Assembly (NCBI GenBank): GCA_002118135.1
Contig: BDIU01000070.1
Span: 62,001-126,000 of the forward strand
Length of the DNA: 64,000 nucleotides
Direction: 5' to 3'
Source of the DNA: Trebouxia sp. TZW2008
Lineage: Eukaryota > Chlorophyta > Trebouxiophyceae > Trebouxiales > Trebouxiaceae
This document shows positions 11,201 through 22,500 of the stretch, piece after piece. Position numbers and translations under genes: made by a program. Below the pieces are notes generated by a model. It was given only the letters and a program-made list of their open reading frames with translations. It had not been told where the DNA came from and made no database searches. Numbering within the stretch: the stretch's first letter is position 1; the number at the start of each line of letters is the position of its first letter.

Positions 11201-13087
11201 GCAGATTGTCCTGACTTGTCTCTGACTTGCTTTGTGCTTGCTTCTATCCAACTCTTCTGAAAGGCCATGGCATACTGTCCGCAAACTATAGGCATGTTTC
11301 ACAGACGGGAATGCAGCCTCAGCTGATGTTCCAACATGTCCTTCTTCTGAAAAGAAGAACGGCGCGTCGGAGCATCTGCTGAGGGTGCAGCCCTGTTCTG
11401 GACAAGCACAAAAGCACCAAACAGTATGAATGTCCATGATGAGTCATCTGTCTTCATCTAATGGGAATGACGTGTGGAGACATCAGCTGAGGCTGTGGTT
11501 TCCCCAGTGGTCGTGCTCAAAGGCTCCAGACAGAGATGCCTTCCTGCGCTCAGACGTCTTTTTGTTTTCCGCAAGGGCACATCAGTTTGGAGTGCATTGT
11601 TGGCCAGGCTTTGGCACATTGTGCAGTGTCCCTTGGCTGTGCTACATTTGTAATCGCAAGGTTGCAGAGCACGTCCTGGGATGGATATGATTATATTCCA
11701 ACTTTATCATCATCTGTCACATTGTCCAAATGACAGCTTTGAACGCCGAAGCCTTTGGCACAGAAGAAGAGGTTGTGGTGCTTCACTTCCAGGGAGTGTC
11801 ACATGCTTGAAATAACAGTTATGCGGGCTGCAGCTTTTAGCCAAGACAAGGCGGTGGTGGCACCTGACTCCAAGGGCCTGTCACATGATTGGAACGATAC
11901 TTGTGGGTGCTGCAGTCTTGAGTGAAGAAGAGAAGGTGGCGCCTGAGTTGCAGGACCTGTCACATGCTGTTCAGTGGCACTTGTGTGTGCTGCAGCCTTC
12001 AGCGAAGAAGAGGAAGTGGTGCCTGACTTCCAGGACCTGTCAGCTGCAGCAGCCTGGGCCAGAGTCATGGACACGCTGCAGAGGCATGCACCAGGGCAGC
12101 AGCAAGGGCTGTACCTGGCTGCCCTGCGAGCTGCACTGCAGCAAGAGCGCCGACTCAAACTGCCTCCACCCCTCCTTGTCCCATTCCAGGTCAACCTCAC
12201 CTGCTATGTCATCAAAAACACAGGAAGCAAATTCTCTGCCGTTACATGTCATGACATTAGCCTCCGCGTGTAGAAGTAGCCCAAGAGCACACCATCAACC
12301 TCACACCATTATTGTAAACAGTGAGCTCATCTTGCTGGTGTCACCATGAGACTTGTGGCATACATGCAATTGGCAGATCAGCTTTGGCAGCAAACCACAC
12401 AGCCACACCAGGCAGCGGTTCAGCTTCTTGTATTCAGAGCACATTCAGTCACCTCAAAGCAACCTGCTGCTCCCTGTATATCCAACAGTACCCACGACCA
12501 TGCCAATGACTTCAACATCTTGCTGACCATTGGTGCTGGCAATGCAGGCACCCTCACCTCTGGATAGTCTGTCTGGTATGGCCGGCGCAGGCGCTGACCC
12601 TGCCGCATTGCTGGCAATCTATCTACAATTTGACCGGCTGACAGATGCTGCAGACCTGGTATTGGACTACCTGGATGCATATCAGAAGGTACAGTAGCAA
12701 GGCTGACTGTAAGCACAATGTGATGTACAGCGCAACACAACAATGTTGCATGTCCTGCCTCAAAGCATCACATAGAGTTGTTTGTCATGATGCTGAACAA
12801 GACCAAGGCAGGTGTGGCAAGCTGCAAGGGTTCAAAGCTGTTTGAACCAAGAGGGAATGCATGTGCAGGCGGATGTCACCAGCAGACAAGGTCATTGCCG
12901 AGTCTGGTTCCCATTCCGACTGATCATCGACCTGATGACAAAGCTCAGGAGAAGTCAGAAGTTTGCCAGGAAGTATGCTCAGCTGCAACAAGCCTTGCAG
13001 CGGCATCAAGAAAGTGCAATGAATATGTCACACATGTTTCAAAGCAAGTTCGACCTGCTTGATGAAGCTGCAATCATGGAAGAATAG
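2220..13087 (+). CDS. NUP160: nucleoporin NUP160 (Nup107-160 / Y complex)
   Basis: Scaffold nucleoporin of the Y-shaped Nup107-160 complex: an N-terminal beta-propeller followed by a long alpha-helical solenoid. Exons supported by phase and homology: 2220-3371 (propeller), 3832-4050, 4452-5430, 6151-6366, one starting at 7296, 7986-8222, one starting at 8600, 9146-9372, 9599-9952, 10263-10445, 11996-12189, one ending at 12688, and 12869-13087. Diagnostic stretches are SRESMLYTNLFVYALEAGQY (7986 exon), YDVLYDFHCMRGNYKAAAIA (9146 exon), LTALSMVDP (9599 exon), LLAIYLQFDRLTDAADLV (last but one) and VWFPFRLI near the C-terminus, all matching the NUP160 solenoid. The ends of the 7296 and 8600 exons and a small exon between 12190 and 12600 are unresolved. 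Its introns are crowded with echo copies of its own exon edges (separate entries). ATG 2220 is the first in frame; the N-terminus could extend upstream. Confidence 0.88.
3680..3831 (+). repeat. echo of NUP160 exon 2 acceptor side
   Basis: CAG followed by gatgattttcgacaagtcat (3754 on) mirrors CAG followed by aataatctttggcagaccat, the true exon 2 start at 3832. The copy lies 78 bp upstream, includes the splice acceptor and the first 30 or so coding bases, and is roughly 60% identical. It is an old, decayed tandem copy of an intron-exon junction. Confidence 0.6.
4128..4192 (+). repeat. tandem GTGAGTGTCTA-type repeat in NUP160 intron 2
   Basis: An 11-base motif of the form agtgagtgtct recurs five to six times with small variations. 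Each copy contains a gtgagt string identical to a consensus splice donor, so the array is a cluster of potential cryptic donors 80-140 bp after the true one at 4051. Confidence 0.75.
5840..6366 (+). repeat. three tandem copies of a NUP160 exon with its acceptor
   Basis: Copies begin after ttgcag at 5849, 5987 and 6151 (spacings 138 and 164). All share GC(A/G)TC(A)..CT(A/G)CTGC/TTAC..GAAC, then CTGGCCC, then GCCAAGCCAGCT or a close form, then a GTGCAACAAGT-type block. Only the third fits the required phase (G + GC) and continues into exon coding sequence ending at 6366, so it is taken as the functional exon. Copies 2 and 3, including the intron between them, are open in the same frame. Confidence 0.8.
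7380..7900 (+). repeat. two tandem intronic repeat units of about 225 bp in NUP160
   Basis: The block caggctgacctagctgctag followed by ctg(c/t)accatggtcaag occurs at about 7434 and 7660. Each is followed by related sequence (cc(a/c)ccaca or catcatatac, then aagctg(c/t)gacagtgca). A third, more decayed copy with aagctgtgattttgcactgc lies near 7820. They derive from the 7296 exon region and lie between two NUP160 exons. Confidence 0.7.
8690..8990 (+). repeat. echo of the NUP160 exon starting at 8600
   Basis: cattgccactctctgtagcc, followed by tgccttttgcaacagacca (8691 on), recurs as cattgccctcctctgcagcc, followed by tgccttttgcagcagacca (about 8919 on). Matching continues through the downstream ggcagtggcaggca block. 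Spacing is about 228 bp. Confidence 0.75.
9880..10125 (+). repeat. donor-side echo of the NUP160 exon ending at 9952
   Basis: gcagtgcagcggcccaccga, followed by tgctgatgacgtctttcatc (exon end), recurs about 155 bp downstream as gcagtgcaacgccccattga, followed by tgcccatggcatcttccacc. The copy includes the position of the splice donor but has ttagatttg where the true exon has ttgggtacg, so the donor is lost. Confidence 0.75.
10263..11110 (+). repeat. four tandem units of about 200 bp copying a NUP160 exon 3' end with its donor
   Basis: The true exon ends at 10445 in tctcagggtcaagcattgca followed by the donor. Copies end at about 10644, 10849 and 11056 (spacings 199, 205, 207), each with a (t/c)ctc(a/c/t)gggtc(c/t)ag string and an intact aaggtac donor. 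Shared upstream blocks are tgcagaa(a/g).(a/c)..ctgga and gcctctggcc-like strings. Downstream intron sequence (tgtgtacatg, ggcaggtcaa) is copied too, so each unit spans the exon end plus intron start. Confidence 0.85.
11750..12030 (+). repeat. four tandem units of about 81 bp copying the acceptor edge of the NUP160 exon at 11996
   Basis: Units begin near 11751, 11834, 11916 and 11996. Each has a version of ttcagcgaagaagaggaagt, then ggtgcctgacttccaggacc, then tgtca. The first three are followed by cacatg and diverge; the last is the coding exon. The middle two keep a gctgcag acceptor. Confidence 0.85.
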
Positions 13088-13452
13088 CATCTGGATGCGA
13101 AAGCAACTCACCAATATGGCAGAGCTTCATGAGCAGGCACCCTGATTGCGTCAAACCTAAGTTTAGATCTTTGGCAGATTGAGTGACGGCTTTCTAAGAA
13201 CCGTAACTCCTTGAAACAACTTGCACAATCTCACAGATTTTGTTAAGTGGACCACGGCAGGCTGCAGCTTCGTTTGTTGACAATGTCAGCATGTGGCGGC
13301 TGTCAAGCACAATAGCACAAGCTGAACAGCACATTGCAAGATTTCATGTCCACAAGGCATACAGTGATATGTGTCATCCGCCTGTAGGGGGCTACAATAG
13401 TTTGACATAACGAGAGGCTCAGAAATGGGCACAAGTGTGTAATTTTCAACGC
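13088..13452. other. tail-to-tail intergenic region, NUP160 / TOP1
   Basis: 365 bp between two convergent stop codons; must hold both 3' UTRs. No reading frame, repeat or hairpin of note was seen. Confidence 0.5.
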
Positions 13453-16400
13453 TCAAAACTTGAAGTCAGGGTCGACATCCATAGCCCAGAAAAACTTGGT
13501 GACCAAGGTCTTGTTGAAAATCTTTTCCATGGGAACTTCATTCCTTTTGCACCACGCAACTGTAATTCGTGGATCCAAGTAGTTGATCTTGGACGTCCCA
13601 AGAGCCACCGTCTTCAAGTCATCCTTCACTCTGGCATTGATTTCAGCCTTTGCAATGACAGCCTTCTTGGCTGTGATGGATGCGTGCACTCTGCAAGACA
13701 CCTGTCACTGAATCTGGCTTACTGACTGGTAATACCAAAGCACGAGAATCGCAAGCATGAGAAACAAACAGAGATCTACAATGCGAGCGGTACTTCATGT
13801 CTGTGCTCACGCAGATGATGCAGGCCAAAGCTGCTTGATATACGAGCACAGACAGCAGGTCCTTGAGCAAGCACAATCTTCTAGCTCTTGCTGCATTACA
13901 CAGGGCAAACAGCCCTGTCTGCACCAGGTGCGTACACGTGATCTGCCCCTCTGCTGTGAGTGTGAGATTTTGGGCACAGGCATGTCTGCAGACGTCAACT
14001 CACCTCTCAGGGTCCCTGCGTTTCTTGTCACCATAGGCTTTGCCCTTCTCAGCCGCTTTGAGCTCGTGCTGCAACTCCAGCAACTCCTCGTTCAACTTAT
14101 GCATGCGTTCTGACAGCTTCTCCATCTGCCCCGCATGCCCTTTGGGAACAGCCCTCTGGTGATTACACAGAATAGCCACCTGCAAGCAGGACCTGGTTAG
14201 AAGGTGTCATCTACAGCCTGATACAGCACAAATTACTACATCAGACTGGTATGCGCCTTTCATGTCAAGACACTGGATCATATCTCAGATGGCAGATGTG
14301 ACCATACCTCCTTGTTGGCTCGGTCATAGTCAGCTTTCTTGGCATCAACCACTTCACTATCAGATGGCTCCCAAACCAAGCGGTCCAAAGTTATGGAGGC
14401 ATTGTATGTCCTGAACACTTTGACACTGAGGCCATCCATGAGGTCCTTCAGAGTCTTGTTCAGGTCAGTAGCATCCATGGTCTCAAAAAGCTGATCTTCT
14501 GGCTTTTTGGCTGCAGACGCAAACACAAAGTTTAAACACACGGACAGAGTCAGGCTTGCTGCAAGACAAAACATGTAGGCATGCCCAGTCTCAAATTCTG
14601 CCTCAAACAGCAAACCTGATGGTGCAACATCAATCCGAATCGTGGATTTGCCAAGTGTTTGTTGAGCCCACATCGCAAAACCACAAACATGCAACGTAGT
14701 GTATGGCGTTTCAGCCTGATGCGTAACAAGCCCGCATTGCAGGAACCTCAAAAACGTCATTTGAGCTTGCAGTCAGCATTGCCAGATGCTGCAACAACTC
14801 ACACACAGAACACAGCAGCAATCAATCACTTTGCTTGTTGTTATCTTGTTTGCAGAAGTGCTGATAACCCTTGGGGTGTACAGAAAAGAAAGTCATACAT
14901 AAAGCCACAAAGTGCAGTTCACCTTGCTCCTTGCCGTCTTGTTGGCAGGAATCAGCAGTCAGCTGACACATTTTGAATTGCACAGGAAAAGCATACTATT
15001 CATGAAGCCAGCAGCGGCAAATCACCTTTTTTGTTGCCATCTTGCTTGCAGAACTTTGCAACCAGCTGGTACACCTTGGGGTGCACAACCACCTCGTTCT
15101 CATATCGGATGCTGTCCTTACCCAGGAAGTCAAATTTGATATGGTCATCATCCATGCACTCTACATTCTCAACCTGCAGCATCACAGAAGATCATCCAAA
15201 CAGCAGTGCTGCATATGCAACCCCCCCCCTCCCCTCAAACCAGAATGACCTGAAGCAGTGAATATGCTCAATCATACCACTTGCATGACTCTCAGCACAA
15301 TCATGCACTGCTATGTTCTGAACCATTGAAGGCATCTTATATCCTCCCTCAGGTAACACACAATGCCGTCTTGCGCAACTACGCACGTTAATTGCATGCA
15401 GTGCATTTGCACTGTGTGGTGGCAAGAGCCATGTGCATAGCAGAGCAGCCCCGCAGCGTCAGCAACATCCAGTCTGCACAAGGCTGACCTTGAGAGTGCA
15501 GCAACCGACAGTGTCTGCTTCATCTTCATCCTTCTCGTGGCCTGCTCGCAATGCCAGTTTGTCAATGAAGTAGAGGGCGCAGCCCATCTGCTGCCGCTGC
15601 AGCTGGTTGCTGTCCCAATCCCTCTCATACGCTGTGCGGATGTCGTCCACATGGTGCTGCACCACACCAAGATATATATTACTGATAGGTGTGATGCAAC
15701 CTGCTATCTTTGCAGAACCCCTTGATGACCAGTATGGAGAAAGGTGCAGCAATGTTAAGCCATTGCCTGAGGCCTTGACACATGTAAAACCAGAGATTGA
15801 GCATTGCAAAATGACGCGACATTAGAGGCTTTGCTTCTCAGAAGCCGTTGGAGACAACCTGAAGGCACAAGGCCCAGGCAGCAAACAGGTCCAGCAGCAT
15901 GCAGTACAATGCAGTATATCAAGGCTGGAGGCACAGTTGACAGGCTCTGAGTGAAGGCTTGGCGCACAATTGACAATCTTACCTTGAGCTTGCGTGCCTT
16001 CTCATATTTGGCAAGGTCACTGTCAGACTTGAAGGTGGAGTTGGCCGCCAGCCACACATACTTGAAGTCCTTCTGACTGAGGGTGTCCTTCCAGAAGGCC
16101 AACCACGTGACCGTCTTGTCATGTCGTACCTCCTTCCATTGCTGCCCAGGGTAGGGGTGCTCTGGAACAGGCTCACCCTTGCCTGCACATCGACCAGGAA
16201 AGTCTACGGCGTCAGCCTTCATAACATGAGCTTTTGCAAGGAGAGGCAGCCAAACATTTGCGATTCTAGGAGCAGCAGGCAGCAGAAGTTGATTGGCGGG
16301 GTTGGGGGGGGGGGGGGGGGAAGGNNGGGGGGGGGGGGGGGGGGGGGGGTAGATGCTCTGAATTAGACTCACCCTTGCCTGCAAACACAACCTGAAGTGA

Positions 16401-18878
16401 ACAACACATGTCATATGAAGGCATTAACACTTTAATGTTGTGCACCATTCACTAATGTCATAGCATGACATGGAAGCTGTCAGGGTTCATTGCTCCCAGT
16501 GCATTGCTAAGCACAGCTTGCCTTGCTTGCAGCGCTTCAGGAACTGTTACCAGAAAGAAATGTGTCTGGCTTCAAGGCAAAGACATTAGGTTACAAATTG
16601 TCTTGTACCATGCATGACCATGCTCTGAAGACAAACTGACCTATGTTGATGGTGATGTCACGTGGGTAGATCCGCTGCTTGACTTTGCCCATTCTGGGAT
16701 GCTCTCCTCGCCCTCTGAACAGACCAGGGGGCTCTACTCTGAAGTTGCCAACCTGCATGATCGGTGAGCATGTTGTTCAAAGACATTCGCAACAGACAGT
16801 GTCTTTGCGGCCAAAATGACTGCCTGTGCCTTTGATCAATGCCTCAAAACCACATGTTGCCAGGATGGTCAAGGTGTTGAATGCCCTCAGGACAGCAGTG
16901 TGCTACTTTGCAAGTTGTCAATTTAGATCTCACAGAGTACTTCAGCTGCAGTGAGCATCACAGACAGGTGCAAGGGGTGCATCCTGAGCCTGGATGTGTG
17001 CATAAGATGCAGGTATTTTAGAGGCACAAGCAAGCAGCTGATATTTGTGCACTCAGGGAACACTCTGCCAATGCTACTTGCTCTATATGCACAATATTGG
17101 CAAGCTCCTTGCTTGCACTGCACCCCGGTGTTATACATGTTATCATGTGCAAGCAGCCCAGCAATACCTGCTCTGTGCGTTTGTCCACCGTGGCAAACTT
17201 GAACTTGGCTTCGTCTGCCTCCTTTTTCTCCTTGATGGCAGCCTTCTCCTGCAACATGCAGACTTTCTCAAGGTTTCTGTACTGATACCTCTTTGCAAGC
17301 AAATGCGTCCCCAGCAGGTGCCCAAAGCATTTACATTGTGCAAGGGCTGTTACACCCAGCCCATGCCTGCTTTATAAATCTCCTAAGGAATGCATCATCT
17401 GTACAACACGCAGTGCACTGCAGAACTGTTCATGGAATATATGACACAGAGAAACATTTTGACACTTTCAAACTGAGCTGCAACTCAATGCAATTTCACA
17501 TCTGTGCATGTTGCTCAAGCAGTAATACTTGCGTATACAGCAAAGGGCACATAACAACACAGACTGTGCATTACCTCCCTGGACATCTGCTTCTTCTTCT
17601 CCCTCTCAGCCATTGCATGCTCATACATGGGAGTGAAGTCGCACTTCTTTAGACTCTTGATGACGTGATCTTTGCCCAGAACCTGCAGATTGCCTGCATC
17701 TATCAGCTGTTCTATGTATGCATGACCTTGGTTGATGGGCTGCACACCATTTGTGGGCAAAGTCAACAAAATTTGCCTCACAACAAGTGCACACGCTTGC
17801 ACTACACTGCATTCACGACAGCACACGGTGCATGATTGCTCAAAGGTGCATCTCAAGGTCTTGAACCAAAGAGCTGACAATGCCCCAAGGCAGCAGGCAG
17901 GTACAGATGCTGTCGTGCTTGACAAGGGAGACAAGGAAGCACCTTTTTGAAGTCATTCCAGAAGTTGTCCAGAAAGATCTGCTTGTTCATGTAGTCTGTT
18001 TCCTTCATAATTGCAAACATATTTGCAACCTCCTCTTGGTCAGCAGTCAGTTCCACTGGCTGACCATCATACAGCATCTTCACTGTGCTTGGCAGTCGGC
18101 TATATTCTGGAGGGAACAGCACGCCTGCATGTCTTAGTGAGTCCCATTTGACCTCTTTGTCTTCTTCCTTAGCTCCCTGACAGCAGATACAGTCACAAGT
18201 AAGCTGTGCTTGACTATGTGAAGAGTGTTGTGAAGGGCTTCTAGAAGCAGCTATGGCAATGCTGCTGAGCGCATCTTTAAGTGCTGCAAACTTCAGGCAA
18301 AGCACCTGGTTTGAGGCAGATGCAGCTCGTTTCTTTCTTGGTGGGGGGTCATCATCGTCGTCATCATCATTGTCATCATCACTATCCTCAAGGGCTCTGT
18401 GTCTCTTTCCAGCAGTGCCATTCTGCTTTTTCTGCTTGACCGGGCCATTGCTAGCCTTCCTGGGAACAGGCTTTGCAGTTGGTGCAGGCTTAGCTGGAGC
18501 TGCTTTGGCCTTCTGTGCTGCCAATGCCTTCTGTCTTTGGGCTGCATATGCACATCTGACTGAGAATGCCATTGTTGTGGTTTGTGGTGGGTTGCAAACG
18601 CGCCTGCTCGATGCTGACATACCCAAGGGTACATCATCGTCGTCCGAGGAGTCCTCGTTGCTTTGTGAAGCTACGGGCGGCGCAGCAGCAGCAGTGGCAA
18701 CAACGGGCTGCGGGTGAGAGCCTGACAGCCCGTTGGTCGTGGCAGTATTGCCGTTAGTGCTGGGTTTGTGATGGACTGGCCTGTGAGCTAGTGGTATATC
18801 GTCTTCGTCGTCGCTTTGCTGCACGGGCGCTTTGTCACCTCTCTGCGCCAGAGGCATGTTGTCATCCGAATCCGACAT
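13453..18878 (-). CDS. TOP1: DNA topoisomerase I, eukaryotic type IB
   Basis: Nuclear enzyme that relaxes supercoils through a 3'-phosphotyrosine intermediate. Twelve exons: 18878-18623, 18541-18306, 18176-17943, 17682-17575, 17248-17168, 16752-16641, 16182-15983, 15656-15489, 15173-15026, 14510-14308, 14179-14004, 13690-13453. They sum to 2160 nt, 719 aa. Domains: an acidic/basic N-terminal tail (about 1-165) with repeated PLAQR/PLAHR motifs and a KKRAAS-type nuclear signal; core domain from [16 protein letters not shown]; active-site segments [16 protein letters not shown] and LCNHQRAVP; a coiled linker; and the C-terminal domain [14 protein letters not shown] with catalytic Tyr at about residue 678. 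ATG 18878 is chosen because [13 protein letters not shown] starts the tail cleanly; an upstream extension of the frame to 19049 looks non-coding. The exon 1/2 junction restores a PLAQR motif. Intron 6 contains an assembly gap. Confidence 0.96.
14821..15080 (-). repeat. echoes of the TOP1 exon 9 donor side
   Basis: The true exon edge (donor after 15026) and the preceding ttgccatcttgcttgcagaa motif (plus-strand reading) recur twice in the intron, near 14828-14900 and 14908-14960. There they read ttatcttgtttgcagaagtg and ttgccgtcttgttggcagga, the first with its own copy of accttggggtgcac (as accc ttggggtgtac). Spacing is about 95-105 bp. The copies lie downstream of the exon, so here the donor side was duplicated. 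Confidence 0.75.
16302..16349. other. poly-G tract with two undetermined bases (assembly gap)
   Basis: Long G homopolymer on the plus strand interrupted by aagg and NN at 16325-16326, inside TOP1 intron 6. The true length is unknown. On the transcribed strand it is a poly-C run starting where the adjacent echo exon reads catctaccccc. Confidence 0.9.
16350..16395 (-). repeat. echo of TOP1 exon 7 acceptor side
   Basis: On the minus strand, tgcag followed by gcaagggtgagtctaattca at 16378 copies the true exon 7 start at 16182 (gcaagggtgagcctgttcca), 196 bp away. Identity over the first 30 bases is about 90%, and the copy then runs directly into the poly-C/NN gap. Confidence 0.85.
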
Positions 18879-19509
18879 GCTGTGCACGGGAAGGTCAGTC
18901 TTGCAGGGGTTGCCGACAGCAAGCCACAATCTGAACTGGATCACAAATTTTGCAACGCCGCAAGTGCTTGCGTCAATCCAAGCTGCTATGCAGCGCGATG
19001 CACTACGGTCGTGCACGGCCAGCTCGGCAGACTTCGCTGTCGCAGACACTTTTTTGTCCTATTGTGCAGCAGTTCTGGTTCAAGATTGTTGGCTTCCAAA
19101 ATGTCAGCAGTCATCACTCCAGGGTCTTGCTCCAAGGCTTATCTCGAAAAAAACGGCTAAGGTTTTATAGCAAAGCGACATTGACTTGCAGGGCAAGCCT
19201 TGACATGACATGCAGCACACAAGGGAGGCAAGCCTGATTTGCAAGAACGTCATGATTGAGACAAGTACAGAGGATACACCTAAACATCAATGCAGATGAA
19301 GCATATATAGCAATGTCCTGTATGCATGGCAGGCTACACGCTTACAAAACAGCCTCACAAGCAGCAGAGCAGGCAAAACCCTGCAAAATAAAGATTAAAT
19401 GTCCCCAGTCTATAGCAGAACCAGATGACCCTTGACTCAGACGACCAAAAGACACAGAAGCAACAAGGGCATCAGCAGCACTGATGCAACTGGCTAGTGA
19501 TACACAAAG
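18879..19509. other. intergenic region between TOP1 start and CUL3 end
   Basis: About 630 bp between two genes on the same strand: TOP1 promoter and 5' UTR plus CUL3 3' UTR. Open frames here are short and overlap the 5' end of TOP1 on the other strand. Nothing else supported. Confidence 0.45.
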
Positions 19510-22500
19510 TTATGCCAAGTAGCGGTACAGTTTGCGATCTGTTGCATCTCTCTCCAGAAATTCTCGCTCGAGCAGGGACTCTATGCGCTTCTTGATGACA
19601 GCAGGGTTGGGAAGGAACCTAGGAGCCAACTGACGGGTGACTTCTGTCACAATGCTGTTGTGATCAAGGATGCGCCTGGACTTCATGATACGCACTATGG
19701 CAGCTTCAATCTGCGGCTTCCTGTCTTCCTCAACCTGTACAACATGCACACGCCAAAATCACATCAGCAAATTTGCCAAATCTGCAGCAACTGGCTTCAA
19801 CACCACAGCCTCTTTCTCGTGCAGACGGGGTAAGAGCTAGGTACTGTCTGATTGATGCAGGGCCTCAACAATGACATTTCTGCGCCTGACACACTACGCG
19901 CATATGAGCAGGACTGAACATGCCTGAGCTGGCAAACAAAACAGGTGGTGGATTTCAGGTAGCGCATGACATGACAGCTACTGTGCATGCATGTTCAACT
20001 GATCAGGATCAGAAACCACTTTGCACAAGGGTGAGAAGTGCAGTAGCTCACCTTGTGCCGCGTTTCTTGCTTTTCTGGCTCGCTCTCCTTTTGCGCAGAG
20101 ACAGTTGCAATCTTAATCTTGTACAGCTTGTTGTGGAACTCCTCGTTGAAGCTGAACACATCATCCTCATTGATCTCTTTGCCAAGTGGCTCCTTCTTGA
20201 GTACATTTCTCCCCTGTATTGCAGATCACGCAGTATGTAACATGATACTACATGTTTTGCAATGTGAAAGCGACATGCTTCGGCAATCTCTTTCCTTATT
20301 CAGGCAGAAATGGTTGTGCTGAGTGTCTCAGTTGTCCAGCAACTAGACAGTAAACGCTAGGGTCAAGTAATCAACACAATGATGACAATAGTAATACCAA
20401 CAAACATAGTAATGACAATGAAAGGTTACACTTTCCAGCAATTCTGGATGTCTGGGGTCAAGGGAACATATACAATATACAGCAATGATACATCTTTACA
20501 CCTTGTTGCGCTACATCTGATGGCCATACACCATGGCACACTGGTCAGAGACAAGTTAGGCCAGGCACGCATCAGCTAAAATTGGACTTGTCTGCATATT
20601 ATTGTTATGCAACTGCACAGCAATTGACAGAGCCTTACCCTGATGAGAGCCAGTGATTGCAAGGCCCGTTTGAGGTCACCAGCAGGAATGCCAGTGGCTG
20701 ACTGTATATCTTGGTAGGACAGTTGATCTGCCTCATTGAACAACAACAATATACACATGTGATATGTGGACACATTCAGCTCGTGCTTCTTGCTCCCCCA
20801 CTGCATCTTGATGTCTGCATGTGAATGGAACAGCATATGATTAGCATTGTACATACATGACAAGCTGAAGTCACATCAGTAGCCATCACCAAAGCCCTGC
20901 TAGCTTGAAATGGGAAGAATTCAGTATGCGCATTGTATGCAACATTCGCTCTGATCCAAAAGCATGCAGCCAGAGCTCGAATGCGATACACAAAAGCCGC
21001 GTGAGCACCCAAGCAGCACACAAGAATACAAGGCCCAATTCTGCATGTTTGATCCTGCAAATGGCTGTGACTTGCCTGCATTGCCCATATTGGTCTGCCA
21101 GCTGAGCTTACGCCCGCTATGTGTGCTGAGATAGAAGTCCCTGAATCGTGTGCAAGCCTGCTCAACCTCACGAGGCAAGGTACACTTAGGCGCAGTCTGA
21201 GTTGGCCAGGACCCTGTAGTCAGTACCTGCAGCAAATGACATTCCTGAGGCTGAAGCACTTGTAAGTGCTAACATACATTCATCACACCATCGGGGAATC
21301 GTTGCCTGTGCAATATTGCTTGTGACTGACAGCAGCAGCGCAACAGCCGGCTCAAAAAGCTTCAGCACAATCTCAGCTGCAGACAGCCTCGGATACACTC
21401 ATCTCACCAGCTGAGGCGTACAATCGTTGACAATTTACGTCACGGGACACCAACAAGCGATTGTAAGTGCTGCAGCAGCATGCAATGCATGAGCTTGCTG
21501 AGATGGTGAACAGTCGCTACTGGTGTTGTGAAGTCAGACGGACCAGCTTGAACGCAGGGACTGCTTGACATTGACTGGTGTCTGGGAATGGCAGCAAATG
21601 CTGATCATAAGCTGGAGTTGAGCAGTTTCTGACCTGTCTGCTGTTGACACAGCATGAAGTCCACACAAAGACAATACAGATGCAAGAGTGCCGCACAGCT
21701 ATTGCAGTGCAGAAGATCAAGACTGGCGCAACGAGAAGTTTCTGCACCTGCACAGAAAGATCAAGTTCTGATGAGGAGGAAGTGGAGGCGCCATTGTCCT
21801 GCGCCTTGAAGTCCATCATGGTATCCCGTGATGTCTTGATGTCTGTGAACATGCTTTCCAGCTTGCTAGTGAACTGATACCCACACTCTGTCTTGAGCTT
21901 GACCAGTAGGCTTCGCTCTGCATCATCTGACGTCTGCAGGCATCAAGATTGTCTATCAATCAGTCTTGGCCACCATGAGGGCTCAACAGGAGTGTCAAAA
22001 GACATGTCAACTGTGCATTTGGCAAATGCTGCCTGTTTGGCTTGAAACTTGGCATCAAGTAGGGTAAGCACTGGGTTGCAAAGCATGCAATGCCTCTTGG
22101 CATGCCCACAGCAGATAAGTGCTTCTGACTCTCCAGTGAGCAGTGACAGCAGATCAGCAGGGGCTAGAGCAGCTAATGCATTTCCTGCAGCGCGGCCAGG
22201 TGGCAACTTGCATCCACCGTGAGATATGCAAGCCTTGTTATGCTCACCGTGCGCCCTGACAGCAGCCTTTTGGCCAAATGCTGCTTGTAATACTTCTCGA
22301 ACACATCCTTCTCCTGAAGGTATCTGAAGAGCATCATGACCTTGTCCAGAACACCCTCAATGTCATTGTCAGTCATGCCCTTCAGGCCCTTGCGAAGCTT
22401 GTCATCCATGAACAAGCTGATGAACTCAGGGCTGCGCTGGCTGAGGTTGATGAAAGACTCAAAGCTGTGGTTCAACACGTTCTGAAAAGTCTTGTCATTG

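Noticed and set aside
18253..18717. 154-codon plus-strand frame opposite TOP1 exons 1-2
   Set aside because: Antisense shadow of the acidic/basic TOP1 tail, producing Ser/Ala/Leu runs.
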